Origin: Methylotenera mobilis 13
GTDB lineage: Bacteria; Pseudomonadota; Gammaproteobacteria; Burkholderiales; Methylophilaceae
Length of the DNA: 64,000 nt
Reading direction: 5' to 3'
Assembly: GCF_000384255.1 (NCBI RefSeq)
Contig: NZ_KB913035.1
Coordinates: 1,711,362-1,775,361 of the forward strand
Position numbers and translations under genes: made by a program. Below the pieces are notes generated by a model. That model saw only the letters and a list, made by a program, of their open reading frames with translations, was not told the origin of the DNA and did not search any database. This document shows, one piece after another, positions 49,813-59,824 of the stretch. Within the stretch, counting starts at the first letter, position 1; each line of letters starts with the position of its first letter.

Positions 49813-51459
49813 ATGATTAATTGTTTGTTAATAAAAATCACGAATAACTCACGCGGACTTCCTGTTCGCAACTACCGCACACTCAACGCCACAGAATTAA
49901 TGATTGGCCGCAGTGCAGAGTGCAATATTCATTTGGCTGACCCTCGTATTGCGATGCATCATGCAGTCATTAAAGAGTTAGAAGACGGCCATCTCTACGT
50001 TGTTAGTATAAACGGCGAAATTGAAGTCGATGGTGCAATGTTGCAAAACATTAAGCTGATTCCTGGCAAGCAAATCATGATTGGCCCCTATCAGCTCAAT
50101 GTCGAGCCTGCTCCGCCCGATGTCAACCTATCCGTTTCACTGACGCTAGTGAATCCACTTTCTGATGACTATCAAGATCTTAAAGCGCGCACACATGAAC
50201 CACTGCCAAACGCCTTTAAGTTTAAATGGCGTTTATCAATGTGGCTAATTGCCTTTATCTCACTTGTGTTTTTGGTGTTGCCATTAGCCCAAAATCTAAT
50301 TCCGCAACTACAGTCATCAATGTCAGAGCTACCTTTTGGTTTCGACCGTGTGTGGAGCTCTGGCCGAATGTCCACGGCTCACCGCCATTTCGGCTCTCAA
50401 TGTTTCAACTGTCATCAAGCGCCACTAAAAAAAGTATCAGACAAAGCCTGTGTGAACTGCCATCAAGATACAGCACCTCACATTGCTGATCCAGAACTAC
50501 AAAAACGATCATTAAAAGCCGCACACCGTTTTATTGGCAGTATGCGCTGTGCAGAGTGCCATCAAGAACACAAGGCTCCGCACCCACTTGCCCGTCAAGA
50601 TAACAATATGTGCATTAAATGTCACGGCGCAATTAGAACGATAGATCCAGAAACAAAGCTTCCCAATATCCGTGATTTTGAGAAAAAACACCCAGATTTT
50701 GAGTTAAGTTTTAAAACTGGACCTGGGCCTAAAGATATAGAGCGTATTCCTCAATCAAACCAATCCAAACTGATTGAAAAATCAGGTTTAAAATTCCCAC
50801 ATGATCAACATATTGGTAAAGTACAAGGGCCTAATGGCATTTGGGATGTGCGCGAGCTTGCATGCACTAGCTGCCACCAAGCTGAAGGAAAAGAAATGCG
50901 TTTTAAAGCGCTTTCTTACAAAAACAACTGTAGCACTTGCCATACAAGCGAACTTCAAATTGGTGCTAAAGATAATAAACTCACCTTACCGCATGGTGAA
51001 GAGCAAAACATGTTCAATGCTTTAAAGCTTTACGCGCCTAAAGAATTTGATCGTTACTCAGACCAGCTAAAAAATAATGGTTGCGCATATTGCCACGAAG
51101 TACAGCCAGCAAAAACCGGAGATAAATTACCTTGGAGTGTAATGCCATTGCGCCTAAACAATGATTGGCTGGCTAAGGCTCAATTTAACCATGCAGCACA
51201 CCGTACACAGCAATGTACTTCATGCCATAAGGTAGAAGCTTCGAAAAGCAGTGCTGATGTTGCAATCCCTAATCGACAATCATGTTTATTATGTCACTCT
51301 GGCAACACACCAAAGCATAAACGCATTGCAAGCAGTTGTATGTCTTGCCATACCTTCCATAATGCACATCAAGGCTATGATCTAATTACTGGTGCAAAAG
51401 TAGAGACTAAAGATGTAGATATATTAAGCACATTACCAACGGTTACTGAGAAAAAGTAA
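49813..51459 (+). CDS. FHA-domain protein with periplasmic decahaem cytochrome c
   Basis: A 548-residue protein. An N-terminal forkhead-associated domain at about 1-105 has GRS (32-34) and the final NG (67-68), but the usual S-R-x-H is changed to A-M-H-H (RIAMHH, 45-50), so phosphothreonine binding may be altered. A positively flanked helix at 141-159 puts FHA inside and the rest outside. The periplasmic part has ten CxxCH motifs: CFNCH, CVNCH, CAECH, CIKCH, CTSCH, CSTCH, CAYCH, CTSCH, CLLCH, CMSCH. A multihaem wire coupled to a cytosolic FHA sensor is not a combination I recognise. Confidence 0.85.
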   Translation: MINCLLIKITNNSRGLPVRNYRTLNATELMIGRSAECNIHLADPRIAMHHAVIKELEDGHLYVVSINGEIEVDGAMLQNIKLIPGKQIMIGPYQLNVEPAPPDVNLSVSLTLVNPLSDDYQDLKARTHEPLPNAFKFKWRLSMWLIAFISLVFLVLPLAQNLIPQLQSSMSELPFGFDRVWSSGRMSTAHRHFGSQCFNCHQAPLKKVSDKACVNCHQDTAPHIADPELQKRSLKAAHRFIGSMRCAECHQEHKAPHPLARQDNNMCIKCHGAIRTIDPETKLPNIRDFEKKHPDFELSFKTGPGPKDIERIPQSNQSKLIEKSGLKFPHDQHIGKVQGPNGIWDVRELACTSCHQAEGKEMRFKALSYKNNCSTCHTSELQIGAKDNKLTLPHGEEQNMFNALKLYAPKEFDRYSDQLKNNGCAYCHEVQPAKTGDKLPWSVMPLRLNNDWLAKAQFNHAAHRTQQCTSCHKVEASKSSADVAIPNRQSCLLCHSGNTPKHKRIASSCMSCHTFHNAHQGYDLITGAKVETKDVDILSTLPTVTEKK

Positions 51460-51503
51460 TTGTAAATATTTAATAAAATTCAAACATATCACCCTGAAAC
51501 AAT

Positions 51504-52985
51504 ATGACCGTTAAAAAAGTAGATGTACTCTTAGTAGGCAGTGGCGTGATGAGCACCACATTAGCAACCCTGTTAAATGAACTCGATCATTCAATGAGTA
51601 TGATGATGGTAGAACGCCTACCCTCTATTGCCTCAGAAAGTACAGATGCTTGGAACAACGCAGGCACTGGGCATGCAGGCTACTGTGAATTAAATTACAC
51701 GCCTGTCGATCATGCTGGTAACGTCAATATTAGTCGTGCCTTAGCAATCAATGCTTCTTTTGAAGTATCCTTGCAGTTATGGTCCAGCTTAGTCGAAAAA
51801 AAATCACTGCCAGCGCCTACAAAATTTATCAATCAAACACCACACCTGAGTTTTGTATGGGGCGAAGATAATGTTGAGTTCTTACGTCAACGCTATCACT
51901 TACTAAAAGCACACCCATTGTTCAAAGACATGGAGTTCTCTGATGATGTCACGCAACTAACACAGTGGATGCCACTCATCATGGCACAGCGAGATACTAA
52001 TGAAAAAGTAGCAGCAACGCGTGTCAGTTATGGCACTGACATTGATTTTGGCTCACTCACACGTGAGCTGATTAAACATTTAACTCACTCCGAAAACTTC
52101 ACGTTAAATGTAAGCACTGAAGTCACTAGCCTGAAGCAGTTGGACAATGGTCACTGGCGAGTCAATATCAAAGACCTTAACACTAAAAAACACACTAAAG
52201 TTGAAGCTAAATTTGTTTTCTTAGGTGCAGGTGGCGGCGCACTTAAATTACTTCAAAAATCAGGTATTCCAGAAAGCCAAGGTTATGGTGGTTTTCCTGT
52301 CAGTGGTCAATGGTTGGTATGCAACAATCCTGAGGTCGTTAAACAGCACAACAGTAAAGTCTACGGTAAAGCTGCGATTGGCGCACCACCGATGTCCGTC
52401 CCTCACTTAGATACGCGTATTATCAACGGTAAACCAGCACTATTATTTGGACCATATGCAGGATTTACTACCAAATTTCTTAAAAAAGGTTCATATCTAG
52501 ACTTATTTAAGTCCGTTAAACCAAGCAATCTAAAGTCTTTATTAGGTGCAGGTCGCCACAATATGGATTTAACTCGCTACCTAATTGGTGAGGCATTACA
52601 AAAACATGCTACTCGCGTCACGACGCTACGAGAATTTTACCCTCAGGCAACTGATGCTGACTGGCATTTAGAAAGTGCTGGAAAACGAGTACAAATCATT
52701 AAACAGTGCGATGAAAAAGGCGGAAAACTAGAATTCGGAACAGAAATCGTTGCTGCAAAAGATGGCAGCATTGCCGCATTACTGGGAGCATCCCCTGGCG
52801 CATCAGTTTCGGTACAAGCAATGATCAACGTTATTGAGCGTTGCTTTTCGAATCAAATTAAAACCGAACAATGGCACCGCAGAATCAAGTCACTCATCCC
52901 TAGTTATGGAGAGTCACTTGTGGATGATAGCCAGTTACTAGAACAAGTAAGAAGCCGAACCTTACAAGTATTGAATCTAAGATAA
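51504..52985 (+). CDS. mqo: Malate:quinone oxidoreductase
   Basis: A 493-residue FAD enzyme oxidising malate to oxaloacetate with quinone as acceptor. FAD loop LLVGSGVMSTTLATLL; family signatures DAWNNAGTGHAGYCELNYTP, YGTDIDFGSLTREL, VFLGAGGGALKLLQKSGI, and the end GASPGASVSVQAM. Peripheral inner-membrane protein of the citric acid cycle. Its terminator region was the landing place of the downstream TnpB element. Confidence 0.96.
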   Translation: MTVKKVDVLLVGSGVMSTTLATLLNELDHSMSMMMVERLPSIASESTDAWNNAGTGHAGYCELNYTPVDHAGNVNISRALAINASFEVSLQLWSSLVEKKSLPAPTKFINQTPHLSFVWGEDNVEFLRQRYHLLKAHPLFKDMEFSDDVTQLTQWMPLIMAQRDTNEKVAATRVSYGTDIDFGSLTRELIKHLTHSENFTLNVSTEVTSLKQLDNGHWRVNIKDLNTKKHTKVEAKFVFLGAGGGALKLLQKSGIPESQGYGGFPVSGQWLVCNNPEVVKQHNSKVYGKAAIGAPPMSVPHLDTRIINGKPALLFGPYAGFTTKFLKKGSYLDLFKSVKPSNLKSLLGAGRHNMDLTRYLIGEALQKHATRVTTLREFYPQATDADWHLESAGKRVQIIKQCDEKGGKLEFGTEIVAAKDGSIAALLGASPGASVSVQAMINVIERCFSNQIKTEQWHRRIKSLIPSYGESLVDDSQLLEQVRSRTLQVLNLR

Positions 52986-53108
52986 TTTGAAAACGAACCG
53001 ATGGAAATATGATTGTAAAATCACTGCGACACTGTATGACGACAATGCTCGCAGGACCTAACCATCGTTTCCAGCTTTATATAACGATGAAAAACATAGT
53101 GCCGCAAC

Positions 53109-53137
53109 TAATAAAGAGCATTAGCAATCCTCTTTAT
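53109..53137 (+). terminator. mqo terminator-like hairpin interrupted by the IS element
   Basis: TAATAAAGAG pairs with CTCTTTAT across an 11-base loop. Joining the sequence after the element (TA at 54504) extends the stem to 10 perfect base pairs, so the insertion cut the right arm. Confidence 0.55.
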
Positions 53138-54503
53138 CGGTTAGCACGTAAAACCTCGTCCTTCAGGGCGAGGATGTAAGCGTAACGGCGAAGACGTTTA
53201 GGTTGAATAAAGCAAAAATTTGACAACCAAACATTCCATGCTAACTTGTAATGATGAAACGCCTGCAAGCCTACCAATTTGAACTCATGCCAAATGGTGA
53301 ACAATCCCGCGCCATGCGTCAATATGCTGGCTGTTGTCGTGTGGTCTATAACAAGGCTTTGGTATGGCAGAACGAACAATATCAGGCTGACAATACTTTC
53401 AAGTTTGGTTATACCAAAATTGCTAATCTATTGCCTCTTTGGAAAAGTGAACTAGCTTGGCTAAAAGACGCACCTAGTCAAGCCCTGCAACAAACTCTCA
53501 AGAACCTTGAAACTAGTTTCAGAAACTTCTTTGCCAGACGCGCTGACTTTCCCAAGTTCAAGAAGAAAGGCGTAAGCGACAGTTTTCGATTCCCGCAAGG
53601 CTTCAAGATTGAGCAGCACAACAACCGTCTCTTTCTACCCAAGCTAGGCTGGATACGTTACCGCAACAGCCGTGAAATGTTGGGCGTAGCGAAAAACATC
53701 ACCGTTTCACAAAAATGCGGTAAGTGGTATGCGTCCATACAAACCGAACGAGAAGTAGCACAACCAGAACACGCCGCAACCAGTATCGTTGGTGTGGACG
53801 TAGGCATCGCCCGCTTTGCCACACTCAGCAATGGACAAGTGTTTGAGTCCGTGAATAGCTTCAAACAAAAACAAACAAGGTTGGCGCGGTATCAACGTGC
53901 GTTAAGCCGCAAAGTTAAATTCAGTAGTCATTGGAAAAAGCAGAAAGGCAAAATCACCCGGCTCCACAGCACCATTGCAAATATCAGAAAAGACTACCTG
54001 CACAAAACGACATCTACCATCAGCCAAAACCACGCCATGATAGTGATAGAAGATTTGCAGATTAGTCATATGAGCAAGAGTGCCAAAGGCACGATTGAAA
54101 CTAAAGGACGGAACGTTAAGCAGAAATCAGGTTTGAATCGTTCCATCCTAGACCAAGGCTGGTTTGAATTCAGGCGGCAGCTTGAATACAAGCAAGCATG
54201 GGCAGGCGGTCAGGTGTTAGCTGTGAATCCGCGCAACACCAGCCGCACCTGCCCGTGTTGTAAACACGTCGCCAAAGAAAACCGCCAAACACAAGCCAAG
54301 TTTGAATGTGTGGCATGCGGCTATGCAGAAAATGCCGATTTGGTCGGTGCAATCAATATATTAGCGGCAGGACATGCCGTCTTAGCGTGTGGAGTGACGG
54401 TGCAACAAGACCGAACAGTGAAGCATGAACCCGCCGAAGGTATCCGCAAGTCATCGCGTGAGCCCGTAGGAATCCCCGCTCTTTAGGGCGGGGAGGATGT
54501 CAA
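53138..54503 (+). mobile_element. IS200/IS605-type element with TnpB only
   Basis: The left end has a hairpin CCTCGTCC-TTCA-GGGCGAGG (53154-53173) preceded directly by AAAA. The right end has GAAT directly before CCCCGCTC-TTTA-GGGCGGGG (54474-54493) and ends TCAA. IS608 uses the same plan: a four-base guide next to each hairpin, with GAAT reading TCAA on the right. TTTAT on the left flank would be the target/TAM, and AAAA is what the IS608 pairing rule predicts for TTAT. No tnpA is present, so movement would need a TnpA in trans. The boundaries are inferred from these motifs and the rebuilt empty site. Confidence 0.75.
53251..54486 (+). CDS. tnpB: TnpB, RNA-guided nuclease of IS605-type element
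   Basis: A 411-residue TnpB (OrfB). Helix-turn-helix N-terminus (MPNGEQSRAMRQYAGCCRVVYN), RuvC acidic residues in VGVDVGIARFATL, IVIEDLQISHMS (E) and ENADLVGAINI (D), and a four-cysteine zinc finger (CPCCKH ... CVACGY). All catalytic positions look intact. The stop codon lies in the right-end hairpin loop. TnpB cuts DNA next to a TAM using an omega RNA made from the element's right end. Confidence 0.93.
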   Translation: MMKRLQAYQFELMPNGEQSRAMRQYAGCCRVVYNKALVWQNEQYQADNTFKFGYTKIANLLPLWKSELAWLKDAPSQALQQTLKNLETSFRNFFARRADFPKFKKKGVSDSFRFPQGFKIEQHNNRLFLPKLGWIRYRNSREMLGVAKNITVSQKCGKWYASIQTEREVAQPEHAATSIVGVDVGIARFATLSNGQVFESVNSFKQKQTRLARYQRALSRKVKFSSHWKKQKGKITRLHSTIANIRKDYLHKTTSTISQNHAMIVIEDLQISHMSKSAKGTIETKGRNVKQKSGLNRSILDQGWFEFRRQLEYKQAWAGGQVLAVNPRNTSRTCPCCKHVAKENRQTQAKFECVACGYAENADLVGAINILAAGHAVLACGVTVQQDRTVKHEPAEGIRKSSREPVGIPAL

Positions 54504-54520
54504 TAATCAACCTGGCTATA
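54380..54520 (+). ncRNA. Predicted omega RNA with guide
   Basis: In TnpB elements the omega RNA scaffold overlaps the 3' end of tnpB and the right-end hairpin, and the guide is the flank after the end. Here the scaffold should end in GGAGGATGTCAA and the guide begin TAATCAACCTGGCTAT, taken from the rlmB 3' border. The 5' limit is approximate; no direct evidence for transcription. Confidence 0.5.
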
Positions 54521-55268
54521 CTGTTAAACTTCTTTGACGCCTTACTTCATATAAGCAAATACCACTCGCCACACTCACGTTCAAACTCTCTACAGAGCCA
54601 AACATGGGAATCGTCATCAGCGCATCACAAGTTTCAGCCGTCAAACGACGCATTCCATCTCCCTCTGCACCTAAAACAATCGCAATTGGGCCACTAAGCT
54701 TTGTGTTTAACAATGTACTTGGCGCATCCATCGTCGTACCGACTACAAAGACACCAGCCTCTTTTAGTTCGCGAATCGTTCTAGCTAAGTTTGTCACAGC
54801 AATAAACGGTACTGTTTCTGCCGCACCGCAAGCTACTTTACGCACTGTGGCATTAAGTCCTGCTGCCCTATCTTTAGGTGCAATCACCGCATGCACACCC
54901 ATTGCATCTGCGACACGTAAACAAGCACCTAGATTATGTGGATCTTCTACGCCATCTAAAATTAAAAAGAATGCTGGTTCAGTTAAGTCTGACTCTAAAA
55001 TATCATGAATATCTTTGTACGGAATAGGTGTATCCACCACGCGCGCAATCACACCTTGGTGGCGACCGTTCATACCAGCCATACCATCTAAACGGCTACG
55101 CTCAACCTGCATAGTCCGCACACCGGATACTTCTGCCATATTAAGCAAATCTTTCATACGCGCATCAACACGGTCACGGTCAATTAAAATCTCTTGCACG
55201 CTAGCGCTGTGCTGGCGTAAACGGCTTAATACTGCATGAAAGCCAAATAAAATACGGGCGTCACTCAT
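54516..55268 (-). CDS. rlmB: 23S rRNA 2'-O-methyltransferase RlmB (G2251)
   Basis: A 250-residue SPOUT methyltransferase. N-terminal substrate-binding domain, then the knot domain motifs: [36 protein letters not shown] and [22 protein letters not shown]. It modifies G2251 of 23S rRNA. The start overlaps the rnr stop by four bases, the usual rnr-rlmB pairing. The IS right end is 12 bases beyond its stop. Confidence 0.95.
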   Translation of the reverse strand: MSDARILFGFHAVLSRLRQHSASVQEILIDRDRVDARMKDLLNMAEVSGVRTMQVERSRLDGMAGMNGRHQGVIARVVDTPIPYKDIHDILESDLTEPAFFLILDGVEDPHNLGACLRVADAMGVHAVIAPKDRAAGLNATVRKVACGAAETVPFIAVTNLARTIRELKEAGVFVVGTTMDAPSTLLNTKLSGPIAIVLGAEGDGMRRLTAETCDALMTIPMFGSVESLNVSVASGICLYEVRRQRSLTV

Positions 55269-57772
55269 TTTTTTACCTTACGTTTTGTGGTTACTTTACC
55301 TGTGGTTGCTTTACTGACCACTTTTTTGGATTTACTGGTTTTAGTCTTATTTTTTGATTTAGGTGCGGCTTTAGATCCATTCGCTGGTTTATCACCAAAG
55401 CTAGCATGAGACCCACGTTTTGGCTTTTTACCAAACGGCTCACCAAATTTCACATTATCTGCTTTTGTGCTTTGCGCACCTACCCCTTCGAATTTAGGGG
55501 TGGATTTTACAGCAGTTTGATCTTTAGCACTTGATTTATTAGCACCAAACGCCTTTACTGAGCTTACATTAGGTTCTGCACCTAACTCATTGCTTTTATT
55601 TGCTAAAGTAAAGTCAATTTTGGTTGTTTCTAGATCAACACGTACTAATTTAACGGTTAATCGATCACCAAGACGGTAACGTACTCCGGTGCGCTCACCA
55701 GCCATTTCATGGCGCGCCTTGTCATAAATGAAGTAATCATTGCCTAACTCAGTCACGTGTAATAAACCTTCAACATACACACCATCTAATGCCACAAACA
55801 AACCAAAACTAGTCACGCCGGCGACAGTACCTTCAAATACTTCGCCAATTTTATCCTGCATATAAAAACATTTCAGCCAATTGGTCACATCACGTGTCGC
55901 ATCGTCTGCACGTCGCTCAGTCATCGAGCACTGCTCACCTAAGCTATTCCAATCCCCTGCCTTGTATCGCTCACCATTGAGTACCGCTTTAATGGCACGA
56001 TGAATCAACAAATCAGGATAACGACGGATCGGCGAAGTAAAGTGCGCATAAGCCTCATAAGCTAAACCAAAGTGACCAACATTATCTGGACTATATACAG
56101 CTTGCTGCATTGAGCGTAACAGCACAGTTTGTAAAAGTTGAGCATCTGGACGGTCTTTAATACGCGCTAGCAACTTACCATAGTCTTTAGCATGTGGTGA
56201 ATCACCACCACCCACACCAAAGCCAAACTCGCCCATAAATGTGCGTAAAAGCTCTAATTTTTCAGGGGTTGGACCTTCGTGTATACGATATAACGCTGGA
56301 TGCTCATGTTTCTTAAGAAACTCAGCAGCACACACGTTTGCTGCTAGCATGCACTCTTCAATCAGCTTATGGGCTTCATTACGCGTACTTGGCTCAATGC
56401 GCTCAATTTTACCTTGATCATTAAAGATCATAATGGTTTCAGAGGACTCAAACTCAATCGCACCACGCTTTTCACGCTGCGTTTGTGATAGCTGATACAC
56501 ACTGTATAAATGTTGCAAATGGGGTACTAACCAAGCATATTCTTTGGCTAGCTCTCCTTCTGGGTTTTGCAATATTTCAAATACTTGGTTGTAAGTCATG
56601 CGTGCTTTTGAACGCATGACAGACGGGTAGAATTTATACTGTTTTACAATACCAGCCCCATCCAACTGCATATCACAGATCATACAAAGTCGCTCTACAT
56701 CAGGATTAAGTGAACATAATCCATTCGATAGCGCCTCTGGTAACATAGGAATCACACGACGAGGGAAGTAAACAGAGTTACCACGCTCTAGCGCACCTTT
56801 ATCTAATGCGTCATGTGGCTTCACATAGAAGCTCACATCGGCAATCGCCACTACTAAACGCCAACCTTTACCTTGTGGCTCAGCGTAAACCGCATCATCA
56901 AAGTCACGCGCTGTTTCGCCATCAATGGTAATTAATGGCATTTCACGACAGTCAACACGACCTTTGTAATCCTCAGGTTGCACTAGCTTAGGATAAGACT
57001 CAGCCAACTTTACTGCTTCAGCGGTAAACTGGTGTGGTAGATTATGCTTACGCAAAGCAATTTCAATTTCCATTCCACTATCAGCGTAGTTACCTAAAAT
57101 CTCAACCACTTTACCCATCGGCTGCGCATGAGACGAAGGCTGCTCAGTGAGTTCCACCATCACTACTTGGCCTGGCTTAGCTTGCATATCTAAATGATAT
57201 GGAATCAAAATATCTAGATTAATGCGCTTATCTTCTGCAGCCACAATGGTCACACCAGCTGTGCGAATAACGCGACCAACCAAGCGCTGTGTTCTACGCT
57301 CCAGCACTTCTACAATCTTACCTTCAGGACGGCCTCTTCTATCTAATCCACTCATGCGCACCATAGCACGGTCACCGTGCATCACTTGCGACATCTCTTT
57401 GGGACTCAAAAACAAGTCCTCACTCTTTGTTTTATCATCTGGAATCAAAAAGCCGAAACCGTCAGGATGACCTTGGATAACACCTGCGATTAAATCAAGC
57501 TTATCTGCAATACAAAGCGCACCTTTTCTGTTTTTAATAACCTGACCTTCTCGCTCCATGGCGTTAAGGCGCTTATTAAAAACCTCTCGCTCACTATCAC
57601 TAATATCTAGGAGCAAATACAGTTGCTCAATACTTAATGGCACACCCTGATCACTCATCGTAGTCAGAATTAGTTCACGGCTTGGTAATGGGGTTTCATA
57701 TCGGCTTGCCTCACGCGCTGCATGAGGGTCATTACTTCTTTTACTTTTGTGAGTATTTTTATGGTTTGTCAT
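55265..57772 (-). CDS. rnr: Ribonuclease R
   Basis: 3'-5' exoribonuclease of 835 residues, starting at the [13 protein letters not shown] (an upstream TTG adds two codons). An N-terminal helix-turn-helix, two cold-shock domains, RNB catalytic domain with [18 protein letters not shown], an S1 domain near 640-720 ([20 protein letters not shown]) and a long Lys/Ser-rich tail. Degrades structured RNA and rRNA. First gene of rnr-rlmB. Confidence 0.96.
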   Translation of the reverse strand: MTNHKNTHKSKRSNDPHAAREASRYETPLPSRELILTTMSDQGVPLSIEQLYLLLDISDSEREVFNKRLNAMEREGQVIKNRKGALCIADKLDLIAGVIQGHPDGFGFLIPDDKTKSEDLFLSPKEMSQVMHGDRAMVRMSGLDRRGRPEGKIVEVLERRTQRLVGRVIRTAGVTIVAAEDKRINLDILIPYHLDMQAKPGQVVMVELTEQPSSHAQPMGKVVEILGNYADSGMEIEIALRKHNLPHQFTAEAVKLAESYPKLVQPEDYKGRVDCREMPLITIDGETARDFDDAVYAEPQGKGWRLVVAIADVSFYVKPHDALDKGALERGNSVYFPRRVIPMLPEALSNGLCSLNPDVERLCMICDMQLDGAGIVKQYKFYPSVMRSKARMTYNQVFEILQNPEGELAKEYAWLVPHLQHLYSVYQLSQTQREKRGAIEFESSETIMIFNDQGKIERIEPSTRNEAHKLIEECMLAANVCAAEFLKKHEHPALYRIHEGPTPEKLELLRTFMGEFGFGVGGGDSPHAKDYGKLLARIKDRPDAQLLQTVLLRSMQQAVYSPDNVGHFGLAYEAYAHFTSPIRRYPDLLIHRAIKAVLNGERYKAGDWNSLGEQCSMTERRADDATRDVTNWLKCFYMQDKIGEVFEGTVAGVTSFGLFVALDGVYVEGLLHVTELGNDYFIYDKARHEMAGERTGVRYRLGDRLTVKLVRVDLETTKIDFTLANKSNELGAEPNVSSVKAFGANKSSAKDQTAVKSTPKFEGVGAQSTKADNVKFGEPFGKKPKRGSHASFGDKPANGSKAAPKSKNKTKTSKSKKVVSKATTGKVTTKRKVKK

Positions 57773-57836
57773 TGACAAAGCTTACCTTTAATATAAAATT
57801 CAACGCCTTGATTTGCTGAGCTTTATTGTAGCAAAT

Positions 57837-57921
57837 GCCCAGATGGCGGAATTGGTAGACGCGCTAGTTTCAGGTACTAGTATCGAAAGATGTGGAGGTT
57901 CGAGTCCTCTTCCGGGCACCA
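57837..57921 (+). tRNA. tRNA-Leu (CAG)
   Basis: An 85-base class II tRNA with encoded CCA. D-arm region GGCGGAATTGGTAGACGC, anticodon stem CTAGT/ACTAG around a loop containing CAG, variable arm TATCGAAAGATG, T-loop TTCGAGT. The acceptor stem GCCCAGA/TCCGGGC has an A-C mismatch at the fifth pair. Confidence 0.95.
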
Positions 57922-57955
57922 TCATGTTTATCCGGCTACAAAGCAAATGTCGATT

Positions 57956-57975
57956 ATGCAATCAGATGATTGCAT
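57956..57975 (+). terminator. Hairpin downstream of tRNA-Leu
   Basis: ATGCAATCA-GA-TGATTGCAT is a perfect 9-bp stem 35 bases after the tRNA. No T-run, so terminator function is only possible. Confidence 0.35.
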
Positions 57976-58092
57976 TCAAACCACATTGTAACGCTAACAA
58001 TGGCGATTAGGTGTGTGATCTCAATACACAATATCAATATAATCTATAAAGTCGCAAAAAGATTAAATCAATTTCGCTTGGATTGTGCTCTT

Positions 58093-58914
58093 TTAACTAA
58101 AAACTGAATGCTCTGCCTGTGGTAATTGTAGTTGCTTCAGTTTTACTGATGGTACATTTGCTAACAAAGCAACTGCTTGAGCTCTGCGCCCAATATTAAG
58201 TTTCTGAAAAATTCTCTTAAGGTGACTTTTGACTGTGTTTTGGCTAATACTTAATATCATACCAATTTCTTGATTAGTTTTGCCCGCTTTAATCCAGCTA
58301 ATTACTTCTATCTCGCGTTCACTTAATACTGACAAACTTAGCGCACTGTCAACAGTGTCAATCACATCTGACTGTAATGGTTTAATTTTTCTTAGCACAT
58401 GGTCTATATGCGGCATGATGAAATCCATCATTTGCTTTTTCATTTCCAAGGCATGCTCTTTGCTGAAAAATATGTACAAACACTCATCGCCACTTCGTTC
58501 GTCTGTCATTCCATAAACAAGCAATGAGTTAATCTCAATTAGTTGCTCAGGGAATATTGCCTTCACTCTTTGGCACATTTCAGTGTGTTGTAATTCATCA
58601 ACCACAAAACAAGGGTTGCGACAGGCTACCCACATTTCATATAAGTCATTTAAAAAGTGGCTTGTCTTATCTGAGGTGCTAATGATTAAAGAGGTTGTAA
58701 GGCCTTTTAAATTTGAGGCGGCATCATATTTTAATTGACCATCCTGCTGCTGCCTAAGATCACCCCAGACGGCTAGCAGCATATCGTGCGGAATTAACTC
58801 AGCAACACTATTTTGTAACCATACAAAATAATCTAAATGCGTTTTAATTTGGTACGACCGCTCGATAATAGCGCTCGCTGTATTCAAATATTGATTTGTA
58901 GATTCTTTTTTCAT
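58093..58914 (-). CDS. epsA: LuxR-family regulator, EpsA-like
   Basis: About 273 residues, starting at MKKESTNQYLN with an AGG eight to ten bases before the ATG. The N-terminal 200 residues are a sensor-like domain without a recognised ligand. The C-terminus is a LuxR helix-turn-helix (LSEREIEVISWIKAGKTNQEIG, ISQNTVKSHLKRIFQKL). It resembles EpsA regulators that sit beside exopolysaccharide/PEP-CTERM (XrtB) clusters in methylotrophs, and it is near such genes here. Subfamily from memory. Confidence 0.75.
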   Translation of the reverse strand: MKKESTNQYLNTASAIIERSYQIKTHLDYFVWLQNSVAELIPHDMLLAVWGDLRQQQDGQLKYDAASNLKGLTTSLIISTSDKTSHFLNDLYEMWVACRNPCFVVDELQHTEMCQRVKAIFPEQLIEINSLLVYGMTDERSGDECLYIFFSKEHALEMKKQMMDFIMPHIDHVLRKIKPLQSDVIDTVDSALSLSVLSEREIEVISWIKAGKTNQEIGMILSISQNTVKSHLKRIFQKLNIGRRAQAVALLANVPSVKLKQLQLPQAEHSVFS

Positions 58915-59130
58915 CTCTATGCACCTAATCCATGAACACTCTTGCTCATGTCTTAATACGTGCAAATTAGATGCCAAATATAAGTTATATATAAATCAAT
59001 AGGTTAGAATGAAAATATAACAAAATGTAGGAGAAATTGTTATAGCGCCAACTGTAGTGTCAGAATTACGACATATTCTGAATAGTAAACCACTACATCA
59101 TTTTAGAACGCATGTGTTTAAAATGTGACA

Positions 59131-59673
59131 CTAAGCTTGTAAAGCATAAATTGCAGGTAAATTTCGCCACCACCCATAAACATCCATACCATAGCCAAAA
59201 ACATACTCATTCGGCACTTCAAGACCAACGAAATCTGCTTTTATTGGTTTATCGTGACTCAGTTTCTTTTCTATCAGTACTGCCGTCAGTACCTTGACTG
59301 CACCCAATGACAGACACTTTTCTTGAATCTCTTTTAACGTAATACCTTCATCAAGAATATCATCCAGCAACAGCACAGTACGGCCAGTCAAATCTGATTT
59401 TGGCAATGCTTTCCACTCTAGCGTTTTTCCTATGGTCTTATTCTGATACCTACTAGCATGCACATAATCAAGTTCTAGAGGGAAGTGCAGCTGGGTCAGC
59501 AACTGTCCGGAGAAAACGACACCACCACCCATGACACAGATCACAACAGGTGATGTGGTTTCTAATGTGTTAGTAATTTCAGTGGCCATCTTTGAAATTG
59601 CACTAACCACCACTTCTGCTTGGTGAATGATATAGGATTGCTCAAGGAGCTTTTGTGGGGACGAAGTGTTCAA
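59131..59673 (-). CDS. hpt: Hypoxanthine-guanine phosphoribosyltransferase
   Basis: A 180-residue type I PRTase for purine salvage. The PRPP-binding loop is VLLLDDILDEGITL; other landmarks are VICVMGGGVVFSGQLL and the terminal PNEYVFGYGMDV. Some relatives are named hypoxanthine-guanine PRTase-like, so substrate preference is not fixed. Confidence 0.9.
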   Translation of the reverse strand: MNTSSPQKLLEQSYIIHQAEVVVSAISKMATEITNTLETTSPVVICVMGGGVVFSGQLLTQLHFPLELDYVHASRYQNKTIGKTLEWKALPKSDLTGRTVLLLDDILDEGITLKEIQEKCLSLGAVKVLTAVLIEKKLSHDKPIKADFVGLEVPNEYVFGYGMDVYGWWRNLPAIYALQA

Positions 59674-59824
59674 TTATTACCAATCCATTAAGTAAATCAT
59701 GAAAAAAAGAAAAACTGATACCTTACTATGCTCATATACCAACATAGCAACATGCCTTCATATCAATCAGAGTGCTACGTCTAACGACCCACACAAGCCT
59801 TGAGCTTACAATACTCTAAACCGG

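Noticed and set aside
53134-53379. An 81-codon frame on the minus strand at the left end of the TnpB element
   Set aside because: It is antisense to tnpB and the end hairpin, with no recognised domain.
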